DNA from: Cytophagaceae bacterium
GTDB taxonomy: Bacteria; Bacteroidota; Bacteroidia; Cytophagales; Spirosomataceae
Length of the DNA stretch: 59,221 nt
Direction: 5' to 3'
NCBI GenBank assembly: GCA_024642485.1
Contig: JAHEAY010000001.1
Span: 1 to 59,221, forward strand
Shown here one piece after another: positions 49,302-57,485 of the stretch. The first letter of the stretch is position 1. Each line of letters begins with the position of its first letter. The translations under genes and the position numbers were made by a program. Below the pieces are notes generated by a model. The model did not search any database. It was given only the letters and a program-made list of their open reading frames with translations, and had not been told where the DNA came from.

Positions 49302-50129
49302 TTACCAGTTAATCGGACCTTTGCCTAAATACTTCTCAGCAATCGGCATGTAGTAGGATTTTAGTTCTTCGTAAACGGGAACCACAGGCGATTTGGTATA
49401 TAGATCATACTTGTTGAAATCGTGAATCCAGTCCAAATATTGTTCATCTTTCGCGGTCATGAATTGGCGATAACTTCCGCCGGAATGCCAAGGATAAAAT
49501 GAATGGTAACGAATCATCGCCATGCCCGCTTCAGGAATTTTATTATCAGCATGATTCTTCAGCACCTGATACAAATACTCATCATGTCCCCAGGCCAAAT
49601 GCAAATTATCTAAGCCACAACCTGCCTCGTAAACCCCTAATTCGGTATTGTAACGACTATCCTGCATGTCAGGATTTAATGCATTGAACTCCGGATAAAC
49701 ACATGAATCTGGCAGTTTACAACCTACCACAAACACATCGCCCACTAAGCCCCATTGCTCCGCTTGAGAAGTTCCATCTTCATCTGATCCGAACAAGTAC
49801 ATCGCTTTCCCTAAATCATGAATTAAACCCACCAACTGCATCCAATCCGGTCGGCCATCCGCGCGTAATCCTTCTGCCGATTGCAATAAGTGAATGATGT
49901 TAGGGAGATTCAAATCAGGGTCAGACACATCCACGAGAACATTTAAACGCTCCATCATTTCCCACAAATCCATGGGATGATCGAATGTCAAATATTTTTT
50001 CTTCATGCGCAACACATACTCATACGTCTGACGGGAACGCATCTTGCGGTAATGCTCTTTAACAGCCGCCGTGATGTCTCCTTGTTCGTAGTTACGAAAT
50101 TCCGATTTGTCTTTAGAAATTGTTTCCAT
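49302..50129 (-). CDS. Myo-inositol oxygenase (MIOX)
   Basis: 275 aa. The di-iron HD-domain ligands of mammalian MIOX are all recognisable: H80, H104 and D105 (LIHDLGK), H182 (AWGHDEYLY), H209 (RYHSFYPWHSGG) and D242 (NKYDLYTK). The enzyme cleaves myo-inositol with O2 to D-glucuronate. It is encoded 3 nt after an SGLT-like sodium symporter gene, which is likely the inositol importer. Further glucuronate steps are not in the window. Long known from eukaryotes, it is sporadic in bacteria. Confidence 0.93.
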   Translation of the reverse strand: METISKDKSEFRNYEQGDITAAVKEHYRKMRSRQTYEYVLRMKKKYLTFDHPMDLWEMMERLNVLVDVSDPDLNLPNIIHLLQSAEGLRADGRPDWMQLVGLIHDLGKAMYLFGSDEDGTSQAEQWGLVGDVFVVGCKLPDSCVYPEFNALNPDMQDSRYNTELGVYEAGCGLDNLHLAWGHDEYLYQVLKNHADNKIPEAGMAMIRYHSFYPWHSGGSYRQFMTAKDEQYLDWIHDFNKYDLYTKSPVVPVYEELKSYYMPIAEKYLGKGPINW

Positions 50130-50132
50130 GAT

Positions 50133-51752
50133 TTAGTAAAATACAGTATAAAGCGCCGATACGATGCCCATAATTAAAATTGAAATAATCGCAAATTGGC
50201 CGCTGACGGTGAAGTCGCTTCGTTCCACAGCTAAGCCTTTCGGATTATTTACACTTGAACGATCTGCCAAAGAAATCGAGACCATGATGGCAACCAGTAT
50301 CAAATAGACCCACATGGTTACATTCAAAAATGGAATTGGATTTCCGCCGATAAAAGTATGCAAATTCTTGAATAAAACCACGAGTGGAATGGACGCCACC
50401 GCAGCGACGATTGCAGCCGTGGAGGTCGTCCGTTTCCAGAACAATCCCAAAGAGAATAAAGCAAAGGCCCCTGGCGTCAGGTAGTTGGAATATTCTTGAA
50501 TGAATTGATACGCTTGTTCTAGTTGGCGCAATTGTGGTGCAATCAAGAGCGCTATGGCAAAAGACACCCAAATCGCGATGCGACCTACCCAAACGGTTTG
50601 GGCTTCTGAGGCGTTTGGATTCAAGGATTTTTTATAAATATCCAAGCTGAAAATTGTGGAAATACTATTGCTTTTCCCTGCCAAAGAGGCCACGATCGCA
50701 GCAGTTAATGCGGCAAAAGATAAGCCTTTTAGACCCGCCGGCAACAGGTTCATCAAGGTTGGATATGAGTGATCGGGCTTAATGATTCCATCAATCGCCA
50801 TCTCGCTTTGGAAAGCCCCATTTTGATAAAGCACATACATGGCGATTCCTGGAATCACACAGATTAAGGGCATCAACAATTTCAAAAAAGCCGCAAACAA
50901 AATCCCGGAACGTGCTGTGGGTAAGTCGGCCCCCAGCGTTCGCTGAACAATGTATTGATTACAACCCCAATAATTCAGGTTATTAATCCACATCCCGCCA
51001 AACAAAATCGCGAAGCCCGGAAGCGCATCGTAATACTTATCTCCCTCCGAAAAAATCATGTGAAAATGGTCGTCGGCCTGCGAACGCAATTCCATCAATC
51101 CTCCAAAAACACCTCCGCTATTAAAACGATCTGAAACCATATCCAAGGACAAATAGGTCACCACCAATCCCCCGATGATCAACACGATTACTTGAATAAA
51201 ATCGGTATAACCAATTACCTTCATTCCACCCAAGGTGATGAAGATCGCGAATATGGCAAGCCCGATCATGGCATATAAAAAGGGAATCGAAGTGATGCTT
51301 TCAATCGCCAATGCCCCCAAATACAGGATGGACGTCAGGTTCACAAAAACATAAAGCAACAACCAAAAAACCGCCATAATCGTCGCCACCGTATTGTTAT
51401 AGCGTTGCGACAAGAATTGTGGCATCGTGTAAATCTTGTTCTTTAGGAAAATAGGTACGAAGAAAATGGCGACGATGACTAGTGCGGCGGCCGACATCCA
51501 TTCGTAGGATGAGATAGCTAAACCAATCGCAAAACCGGAGCCCGACATCCCGATGAAATGTTCGGCAGAAATATTGGAAGCCAATAAAGATGCGCCGATC
51601 GCCCACCAAGTTAAAGATCCCTCCGCTAGGAAAAAGTCTTTGGTACTGATTTCAGCCTTCTTTTTTCGCTGATACACCCAGTAGCCATAACAGGTCACAG
51701 AAACAAAATAGAATAGAAATACGACGTAGTCGAGGGTTTGTAATTGTTTCAT
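50133..51752 (-). CDS. Sodium:solute symporter (SSS), likely myo-inositol
   Basis: 539 aa with about 13-14 membrane helices. SSS family marks: SAEHFIGMSGSGFAIGLA near helix 2, VNLTSILYLGALAIESI, GGMKVIGYTDFIQ and the GCNQYIVQRTLGA loop, plus ASLAGKSNSISTIFSLDIYK. The pattern matches SGLT/SMIT-like sugar and inositol transporters. Coupled to MIOX by a 3-nt gap, so inositol is the likely cargo (inferred). Starts at 51752; -7 box at 51774-51781; AAACCTAT-like leader. Confidence 0.9.
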   Translation of the reverse strand: MKQLQTLDYVVFLFYFVSVTCYGYWVYQRKKKAEISTKDFFLAEGSLTWWAIGASLLASNISAEHFIGMSGSGFAIGLAISSYEWMSAAALVIVAIFFVPIFLKNKIYTMPQFLSQRYNNTVATIMAVFWLLLYVFVNLTSILYLGALAIESITSIPFLYAMIGLAIFAIFITLGGMKVIGYTDFIQVIVLIIGGLVVTYLSLDMVSDRFNSGGVFGGLMELRSQADDHFHMIFSEGDKYYDALPGFAILFGGMWINNLNYWGCNQYIVQRTLGADLPTARSGILFAAFLKLLMPLICVIPGIAMYVLYQNGAFQSEMAIDGIIKPDHSYPTLMNLLPAGLKGLSFAALTAAIVASLAGKSNSISTIFSLDIYKKSLNPNASEAQTVWVGRIAIWVSFAIALLIAPQLRQLEQAYQFIQEYSNYLTPGAFALFSLGLFWKRTTSTAAIVAAVASIPLVVLFKNLHTFIGGNPIPFLNVTMWVYLILVAIMVSISLADRSSVNNPKGLAVERSDFTVSGQFAIISILIMGIVSALYTVFY

Positions 51753-51773
51753 GTAAGTTAAATAGGTTCGAAG

Positions 51774-51781
51774 CAAAAATA
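51774..51781 (-). promoter_or_regulatory. -7 promoter element of the SSS-MIOX operon
   Basis: Minus strand TATTTTTG, exact TAnnTTTG match, 22 nt upstream of the ATG. No -33 TTG at good spacing was found, which would fit activator dependence. Confidence 0.45.
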
Positions 51782-51856
51782 CTTTGGTATACCAAACTTA
51801 AGAAATTCAATTTAATATTGCTTTAATACTAATTTTAAAAGCGTTTATTTTATGCA

Positions 51857-52381
51857 ATGAAAATTTTTGTGCACGCACTATTTGCGTTCTATTTAATGCT
51901 TATTATCAAATTTGTGGTATTCAAGGATATGGACATGATCCTTATCGGCCACATGCGATTCTATTTTGGCGGTACCCAAACAGGAGATCCGAATTGGATT
52001 CCATTCAAAACCATTGCGACTTATTTCATGGGAAATAAAGGATTGCTGATTGCTGGCTTAAATTTGGCGGGTAATTTGGCCTTACTATTTCCGCTTGGGT
52101 TTTTACTACCCGATGCCTTTGTTTACCTGAGACGCGCGCAAATTTTCTACGTCGCTTTCTTTATGGCGTTGAGCATTGAAACAGTACAAGCCCTATTTAA
52201 AATTGGAATATTCGATGTGGATGATGTGCTCTTAAATGGGCTTGGGCTGATTGGAGGCTATTTTATTTATGAAAAGATGCCTCATATGCTGCGAAAGCCC
52301 TGCATTTTCCTTTTTGCGGCCATCCTGAGCTTTGCTTACCTTTTTTATATCACACATAGTATTCCCATGCTACGTCAATAA
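51857..52381 (+). CDS. VanZ-family membrane protein
   Basis: 174 aa with four to five membrane helices. VanZ motifs: NLAGNLALLFPLGFLLPDAF and SIETVQALFKIGIFDVDDVLLNGLGLIGGY. VanZ family members are small membrane proteins, sometimes linked to teicoplanin tolerance, but most have unknown function. Stands alone, divergent from the SSS gene. Confidence 0.88.
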   Translation: MKIFVHALFAFYLMLIIKFVVFKDMDMILIGHMRFYFGGTQTGDPNWIPFKTIATYFMGNKGLLIAGLNLAGNLALLFPLGFLLPDAFVYLRRAQIFYVAFFMALSIETVQALFKIGIFDVDDVLLNGLGLIGGYFIYEKMPHMLRKPCIFLFAAILSFAYLFYITHSIPMLRQ

Positions 52382-52437
52382 TGCCAAAGAAGGCACATGG
52401 GCGTAATGTGGCAAGCCCGCACGAATTAGGTTTCGAA

Positions 52438-52869
52438 TTAGCCAATTACCCGCAAGGTAGAACCGGTCAATTCAACAACCAATACCGTTAATCCTTTGGT
52501 CGCTGGACCTTGAATCAATGCCCCCGTAGAACTAAAGGTTGATCCATGGGCAGGACACAAAAAGTTCGTCGTACTGGCGTTGTATTCAACGGTCGCACCC
52601 TCATGGGGACAAACAGTTGAATAAGCAACAAAACTAGCTGCTGTATTCCCTGAGGAAATTCGAAAGACAATGACACCGTTTCTCGCGATGAAATTATTAA
52701 TTGTCTTAAGCTCCGTATCCAAGTTTACAGAAAAACCCTTGGTAGAGCCTGGGGCATTTACAGCCGCAGGGGCACCACTTTCATCTTTTGAACAGGCTTG
52801 TGCCATACAGGCAACGCAGGCCACAGAAAAGCCTCCTGTTAGTGTTGTTAAAAATTCATTGCGTTTCAT
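52438..52869 (-). CDS. Exported Rieske 2Fe-2S protein
   Basis: 143 aa. N-terminal export signal (KRNEFLTTLTGGFSVACVAC, possibly lipidated), a low-complexity linker, then a Rieske domain with C87-x-H89 (CPHEGA) and C105-x2-H108 (CPAHGS) as 2Fe-2S ligands. It is a small stand-alone Rieske protein, not linked to an oxygenase or bc1 gene here; electron partner unknown. The start at 52869 is preferred over 52896 because it gives a clean export signal. Confidence 0.88.
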   Translation of the reverse strand: MKRNEFLTTLTGGFSVACVACMAQACSKDESGAPAAVNAPGSTKGFSVNLDTELKTINNFIARNGVIVFRISSGNTAASFVAYSTVCPHEGATVEYNASTTNFLCPAHGSTFSSTGALIQGPATKGLTVLVVELTGSTLRVIG

Positions 52870-52927
52870 ATATTTAGGTTTTTGGTTGCCCTTCAATAAA
52901 CATGAAAATACAGAATTCGGTCACTCG

Positions 52928-53410
52928 TTATCTTGTAAAATGGTATTCGTGCCGCTTGATCCAGCCGGCATTTCCTATAAATTGAACTTCCTTTATGATG
53001 CGGTATTGGTCTGCCTGAATCAGGTAGGTCTGTCGTAATATCGCCTTTCGATGATCATTCCCGTCTTCCCCCATCTGCTCTGTTATCCAAGAAAATTCTG
53101 ACTCAGAGACTTTGGAATATTGAACTAATTTGGCCTCGCCAAAATGCTGCTTGTTTATATAAATTGTATCTGAGCTGTTTGCCTGGGGTTCTTTGGGATA
53201 TTCAAATCTTCGGATATAACCCAAATGATCTCCCGTTAAACTTACCTGTAAATTAGCCGCCATCGAATAGGGCTTACCACTGGTATAATCCAAATAGGTC
53301 AATTGGCCATGCCAAGATCCGGATGAAAAAAGTAGATCTTTAACTTGGAATTGAGCGCAAGCTTGAAACCCCAAAAACATGATGGCCATTAGGCCGACTA
53401 TTTTTTTCAT
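52928..53410 (-). CDS. Small secreted protein, unknown
   Basis: 160 aa with a signal peptide (MKKIVGLMAIMFLGFQACAQ). The mature part looks strand-rich (WHGQLTYLDYTSGKPYSMAANLQV), like a lipocalin- or DUF1579-type barrel, and ends in IKRHEYHFTR. No family assigned with confidence. A -7 box is at 53442-53449. Confidence 0.6.
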   Translation of the reverse strand: MKKIVGLMAIMFLGFQACAQFQVKDLLFSSGSWHGQLTYLDYTSGKPYSMAANLQVSLTGDHLGYIRRFEYPKEPQANSSDTIYINKQHFGEAKLVQYSKVSESEFSWITEQMGEDGNDHRKAILRQTYLIQADQYRIIKEVQFIGNAGWIKRHEYHFTR

Positions 53411-53441
53411 CTGAGATGATTTTTTGGGTAAAAGATTTCAC

Positions 53442-53449
53442 CAAATATA
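53442..53449 (-). promoter_or_regulatory. -7 promoter element of the small secreted protein gene
   Basis: Minus strand TATATTTG, exact match, 32 nt upstream of the ATG at 53410. Confidence 0.4.
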
Positions 53450-53483
53450 TCATTATATTTAAGAATTAAATCTCATTTCATAC

Positions 53484-53696
53484 ATGTCTTTTCAAGCCTA
53501 CATCGATAACATTCAAACCAAAACGGGTAAAGGCCCAGAAGAGTTTGTTCGCCTTGCAGAGGAAAAAGGATTCCTGGAAAAAGGAGTTCCAACAGTCAAA
53601 GCAACCGAGATTGTGAATTGGCTGAAAGCAGATTTTGATTTAGGGCATGGACATGCCAATGCGATTTACGCCTATTTCAAAGGGAAAAGAGACTAA
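53484..53696 (+). CDS. DUF4287 protein
   Basis: 70 aa. Whole length matches DUF4287: FQAYIDNIQTKTGKGPEEF, GVPTVKATEIVNWLKADFDLGHGHANAIYAYFKG. A small helical domain common in actinobacteria and Bacteroidota, fused elsewhere to DUF5655 transport-like domains; function unknown. First of three close rightward genes (DUF4287, pterin dehydratase, lipoprotein). Confidence 0.88.
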   Translation: MSFQAYIDNIQTKTGKGPEEFVRLAEEKGFLEKGVPTVKATEIVNWLKADFDLGHGHANAIYAYFKGKRD

Positions 53697-53711
53697 GACT
53701 TAAGACATGCC

Positions 53712-53966
53712 ATGAGCGACTGGATAAATAACTCAAGCCAACTGGAAAAAACGTTCACGTTTGACACCTTTGAATCGGCCATGCTGTTCATGCAACAGGC
53801 GGCCGTGAAAATCGCGGAACTAGATCATCATCCTACTTGGTCGAATACCTATAATCGAATCCATGTCTTGCTGAGCACACACGATGCAGGAAACAAAGTC
53901 ACCGACAAAGATTGGACATTAGCCCATGTCTTGGATTCATTATACCTAAACTTCAAACATGATTAA
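53712..53966 (+). CDS. Pterin-4a-carbinolamine dehydratase (PCD/PhhB-like)
   Basis: 84 aa. Short form of the family, with the signature AELDHHPTWSNTYNRIHVLL followed by VTDKDWTLAHVLD. PCD dehydrates 4a-hydroxy-tetrahydrobiopterin, regenerating the cofactor of aromatic amino acid hydroxylases; a hydroxylase gene is not in the window. The catalytic His pair (DHHP) is present. Overlaps the lipoprotein gene by 8 nt. Confidence 0.9.
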   Translation: MSDWINNSSQLEKTFTFDTFESAMLFMQQAAVKIAELDHHPTWSNTYNRIHVLLSTHDAGNKVTDKDWTLAHVLDSLYLNFKHD

Positions 53967-54321
53967 ATATATCGCACTTGTTGCTTGCTTGTTTTTAACA
54001 GCATGTCAATATTTACCCATCACGCAATTGACCTCCACCACAACCATAGGTGGTAATGATGCTTTTTTACTTGGGAATAACCCTCATGGTTCTTTTACCG
54101 TTAGCCTGAAGAATTTAGCCGCAACCGACGTTAAGATTTGGAGATGCCCAATCGATGGGGGCCAGCATTCACCAGTTCAGGTGAAACCGAATGAGCAAAT
54201 ATCGGTGCGGGTGGAGAAAAACACAGCCTTACGAATTGAAAATGCATCCGCGAAAGCCGTTGACGTATTGCTGAAAGTCAAAGGGGATACCGGTTTATCC
54301 ATGGGATATCAAAAACGTTAA
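53959..54321 (+). CDS. Small lipoprotein, unknown
   Basis: 120 aa with a lipobox (LFLTAC, Cys about 16). The mature part has a beta-rich fold (GSFTVSLKNLAATDVKIWRC, VRVEKNTALRIENASAKAVDVLLKVKG). No family recognised. It overlaps the pterin dehydratase gene by 8 nt and the convergent lactamase gene by 4 nt. Confidence 0.68.
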   Translation: MIKYIALVACLFLTACQYLPITQLTSTTTIGGNDAFLLGNNPHGSFTVSLKNLAATDVKIWRCPIDGGQHSPVQVKPNEQISVRVEKNTALRIENASAKAVDVLLKVKGDTGLSMGYQKR

Positions 54322-55046
54322 GGCTTAGCAAACAGTTGCCGCGTGTATTCCAACAGTTTTGCATCGCCCACAGCACCGTGTCCGGGAACGACATGGTTCA
54401 CCTGTGGATAGGCTGCTTGAATTTTCGCAACGGTTTCCGACCAAGCGCTTACATTCGCGTCGCCCAAAAAACCTTTCGTCGCCTGCAACTCCTTAATCAA
54501 ACAGCCACCAAAAAGAACCTGCTCAGCCGGGAAATATGCCACAATATTATCGCGCGTATGTCCTTCGCCGAAGAAACGTAAATGAACTTCTTTGCGCCCC
54601 ACAAGTAAATTCGACTTGCCTGAAAAGACCTTTTGGGGCACGGTCATTTGATTCTGAGTCGCTAATTCAATCGTTTTTTCATTCGCCATCGATGGGATTC
54701 CCGCCGCATGAAAAGCTGCAAGGCCACCCAGGCAATCACTGTGAAAATGGGTAGGCACAATGGAAACGATCTTGCATTTCAAATCATCCTGGACCCAACG
54801 AATCAATTCTTGCGAAATGGGGTCATCAGTGGGCGTATCAAACACCACGACTTCATGGCCATCACGAACGATCAATCCATTGCATGCCACCTTGCCAAAA
54901 TCATCCGTCTGCAAAAAAGATGTGTGTACAAACGTGTTTTCAGATAGACTTGTAATAATCAATCGATCCGAGGTGTATAATTTTTGTTGGCCTTCCGCCC
55001 CAAAACTCATACATAAAAACACAAACAGCAAACGCTTCATCATCAT
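54318..55046 (-). CDS. Subclass B1 metallo-beta-lactamase
   Basis: 242 aa with a signal peptide. The complete di-zinc site of subclass B1 is present: H100, H102, D104, C105 region (THFHSDCLGG), H163 (GEGHTRDN), C182 (GGCLIK) and H223 (VPGHG). The order and the Cys in site 2 match class B1, so carbapenem and other beta-lactam hydrolysis is predicted. K at C182+3 (LIK) also fits B1. Start may be any of three adjacent Met codons; -7 box at 55063-55070. Chromosomal enzymes of this kind are typical of environmental Bacteroidota; activity is not proven here. Confidence 0.92.
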   Translation of the reverse strand: MMMKRLLFVFLCMSFGAEGQQKLYTSDRLIITSLSENTFVHTSFLQTDDFGKVACNGLIVRDGHEVVVFDTPTDDPISQELIRWVQDDLKCKIVSIVPTHFHSDCLGGLAAFHAAGIPSMANEKTIELATQNQMTVPQKVFSGKSNLLVGRKEVHLRFFGEGHTRDNIVAYFPAEQVLFGGCLIKELQATKGFLGDANVSAWSETVAKIQAAYPQVNHVVPGHGAVGDAKLLEYTRQLFAKP

Positions 55047-55062
55047 TTCCGAAAGGTGGAAA

Positions 55063-55070
55063 CAAAAATA
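55063..55070 (-). promoter_or_regulatory. -7 promoter element of the beta-lactamase gene
   Basis: Minus strand TATTTTTG, exact match, 16 nt upstream of the first Met codon. Confidence 0.45.
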
Positions 55071-55131
55071 TACATTTTCGACTACGATGTGATTTCAATA
55101 CCTTATTTTTAGCCTTCCAAAAACCACCCGC

Positions 55132-56067
55132 ATGAAACTAGCCTCCAAAATTCTCGGCGGAATATTCGCCCTTTTGTTCATTCTACTATTCACCATTTGC
55201 GAACATGACCGGCCGGTATCGGAATTGATTCCGTTATATGCCAACCGAGATTCGCGTTTCATGCCCATCCTAGGAATGAAGGTACATTACCGGGATGAAG
55301 GGGTACAAACGGATTCGGTTCCATTGGTTTTATTACATGGGATGTCTTCGTCCTTGAATACGTGGGATAGCGTGGCGATGGGATTAAAGGCCGAACGAAG
55401 GGTGATCAGTTTGGATTTACCGGGCTTTGGTTTGACGGGTCCTTCGCCAGAAAACACGTATAATTTCGATTACTATTCCAAATTCATTGACTCCTTTACG
55501 ACACGCCTCCACATCAAACGCTTCATCCTCGTAGGCAATTCCATGGGTGGTGCGATCTCTTGGAATTATGCTTTACATAATCCGAATGCGCTTGCCAAAA
55601 TGGTCTTAATTGATGCTGCTGGATATCCGAAAAAAGGCGAGAGTGGTTCGTTGGGTTTCAAAATTGCCTCCACACCGGTGATTAATAATCTGTTACTATA
55701 TGCAACACCCAAATCCTTAGTTCGTAAGAGTTTAGAAACCATTTATTTCGATCAAAATCGGGTAACTGACGAGCAGGTAGAGCGCTTTCACGACGCCGCT
55801 ATCCGAGAAGGGAACCGAGCTGTGGCTTTGGAAATTTTCAAAGGCTCTTTTGGAACAACGAAAAACAGAGGCCAAATTAACCAAGTGAAAATCCCCACAC
55901 TCCTCTTATGGGGCGATAAAGACAACGTCATCAGCGTGGAAAATGTGGAGCTTTTCAAACGAGATATAAAAGGCAGTAAGTCCGAAATTTATAAAAATGT
56001 GGGGCATGTTCCCATGGAAGAGATTCCCGGGAAAGTGACGGCATCTATCTTGAATTTCGTGCGTTAA
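55132..56067 (+). CDS. Alpha/beta hydrolase, membrane-anchored
   Basis: 311 aa. A signal anchor (about 7-25) precedes the hydrolase fold. Oxyanion region LLHGMSSSLNTWD, nucleophile elbow GNSMGG (Ser about 137), Asp in LLWGDKDNVIS and His in NVGHVPMEE complete the triad. Similar to esterases, C-C hydrolases or epoxide hydrolases; substrate unknown. Stands divergent from the lactamase gene. Confidence 0.88.
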   Translation: MKLASKILGGIFALLFILLFTICEHDRPVSELIPLYANRDSRFMPILGMKVHYRDEGVQTDSVPLVLLHGMSSSLNTWDSVAMGLKAERRVISLDLPGFGLTGPSPENTYNFDYYSKFIDSFTTRLHIKRFILVGNSMGGAISWNYALHNPNALAKMVLIDAAGYPKKGESGSLGFKIASTPVINNLLLYATPKSLVRKSLETIYFDQNRVTDEQVERFHDAAIREGNRAVALEIFKGSFGTTKNRGQINQVKIPTLLLWGDKDNVISVENVELFKRDIKGSKSEIYKNVGHVPMEEIPGKVTASILNFVR

Positions 56068-56128
56068 CGATAGATTCAACCTAAAATTCAACCGTGGATT
56101 TTGTAGCCAAAGTTAAATGGGGGTGCAT

Positions 56129-56368
56129 CTAATTCTCCTTGGCTTGAACATTGGAAAAAATGGCCTGCATGGGGACATTCAGTGAATAGGAAAGATTATA
56201 AACCTGATAAATGCTTGTATTGATTTGACCCAATTCGATTCTACGCAATTGCTTGCTTTCTATTTCAGCCTCATGCGCTAACTTCTCAATGGTTAGGCCT
56301 TTTTCTTTGCGTATTTCCCGAATGTTAGAGCCAACTAGAACGACCAGCTCTTCCTTCTTTAGTTTCAT
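56129..56368 (-). CDS. XRE-family small regulator
   Basis: 79 aa HTH_3 protein: REIRKEKGLTIEKLAHEAEIESKQLRRIELGQINTSIYQVYNLS gives the full helix-turn-helix. No other domain. Autoregulation is likely through the 31-bp palindrome 18 nt upstream of the ATG. Confidence 0.85.
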   Translation of the reverse strand: MKLKKEELVVLVGSNIREIRKEKGLTIEKLAHEAEIESKQLRRIELGQINTSIYQVYNLSYSLNVPMQAIFSNVQAKEN

Positions 56369-56385
56369 GGCCCAATATGGAAAAA

Positions 56386-56416
56386 GGTCAAATCTGACAC
56401 AAGGTCACATTTGACC
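56386..56416. promoter_or_regulatory. Operator candidate of the XRE regulator
   Basis: Inverted repeat GGTCAAAT-c-TGAC-ACAAG-GTCA-c-ATTTGACC: 12 of 13 positions in each arm pair, with a 5-nt centre. It lies 18 nt upstream of the regulator's start codon, the usual place of a self-repressing site. Confidence 0.65.
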
Positions 56417-56509
56417 CCAATTCCTTTTAAGCAAAAGTACATTTAGTTAACGGGGAAAAAGTAAAAACATTGCTTTGGGCTAAGGGAAGAAAAAAAACCT
56501 ATGCATATA

Positions 56510-56545
56510 GACCCACACAGCAAGTTAAACCTTACTATGTGGGTC
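56510..56545. terminator. Possible terminator of the DODA-type gene
   Basis: 8-bp perfect stem GACCCACA (56510-56517) / TGTGGGTC (56538-56545) with a 20-nt loop, 31 nt beyond the leftward gene's stop at 56576. The A run (56489-56497) is about 12 nt away, so a weak or processing hairpin is possible. Confidence 0.4.
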
Positions 56546-56575
56546 CTAAAAATTCATTGATAAATACGAGTGAAA

Positions 56576-57454
56576 TTAGCCAATCTTCACCGAGGTCATC
56601 GTGAGCGATCCGCCCACCGCTTTGTCATTGAAAAAACGAATCTTTTCGTTCTTCCCCTTTAAGCCTAGCACATAAAGCAAAGGGATGTAATGCTCCGGCG
56701 TAGGGATTGCCATCAAGGCTTCTCGGCCTAACGATTCATATTTTACGAGTCTTTCGTGTTCGTTGTTGAGAATCAAATCTTTCATTTTTTGATTGATTTG
56801 TTTCGCCCAATCAAAAGCATAATTGGGGGCATTCAATTTTCCCCAATCCAACATGCGTAAATTATGTACCATGTTCCCGCTACCCACAATCAGCACACCT
56901 TTCTGCCGCAAATCGGCTAATTCCCGCGCTAAATCATAGTGATAGGTCATATTTTGACCGGAGTCAATGCTCAATTGCAAAATAGGGATGTTGGCCTTCG
57001 GATACATGTGCCGAATAATCGTCCAAGTTCCGTGATCCAGTCCCCAGTCATGATCCAGTTCAACACGCGTACTTTTGATCAGTTTCTGGGTTTCTTTCGC
57101 AAGGATTGGATCTCCTTTGGCTGGGTATTCTACCTCAAATAATTCGCGGGGAAAACCACCAAAATCGTGAATCGTTTTCGGAGATTCCATGGCCGTAATT
57201 TGGGTACCCCGTGTCATCCAATGTGCCGACACGACCAATACCGCTTTGGGTGTAGGGATTTCCTTCGCCATCGCTGACCAAGTCCGACTGAATTCATTGT
57301 CTTCGATGCCGTTCATGGGCGAACCATGACCGATAAACAAAGTAGGCATCACTGAGCCCGTATAAATCAAATCATCCGTGAATGACTTAAATCCTGAAAA
57401 TGTATTGATACTTCCCATGGCCAAAAGACTGCTTAAAAATTGGGTTCGATTCAT
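56576..57454 (-). CDS. DODA-type (class III) extradiol ring-cleavage dioxygenase, YgiD-like
   Basis: 292 aa. Four conserved His of the family are visible: H43 (GHGSPM), H78 (SAHWM), H141 (LDHGTW) and H255 (TPEHYIPL). This zinc or iron site belongs to 4,5-DOPA dioxygenase/YgiD-type enzymes. An N-terminal extension (NRTQFLSSLLAMGSINTFSG) suggests export. Follows YceI by 31 nt, so the two probably share one transcript; the start at 57454 is chosen over 57475, which is less typical. Confidence 0.9.
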   Translation of the reverse strand: MNRTQFLSSLLAMGSINTFSGFKSFTDDLIYTGSVMPTLFIGHGSPMNGIEDNEFSRTWSAMAKEIPTPKAVLVVSAHWMTRGTQITAMESPKTIHDFGGFPRELFEVEYPAKGDPILAKETQKLIKSTRVELDHDWGLDHGTWTIIRHMYPKANIPILQLSIDSGQNMTYHYDLARELADLRQKGVLIVGSGNMVHNLRMLDWGKLNAPNYAFDWAKQINQKMKDLILNNEHERLVKYESLGREALMAIPTPEHYIPLLYVLGLKGKNEKIRFFNDKAVGGSLTMTSVKIG

Positions 57455-57485
57455 TTGAAAATACGCGAAAGGCATCGCAATTTGA

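Noticed and set aside
51857-52381. VanZ as part of a glycopeptide resistance cluster
   Set aside because: No vanA/H/X-like genes nearby; VanZ-family proteins are widespread alone.
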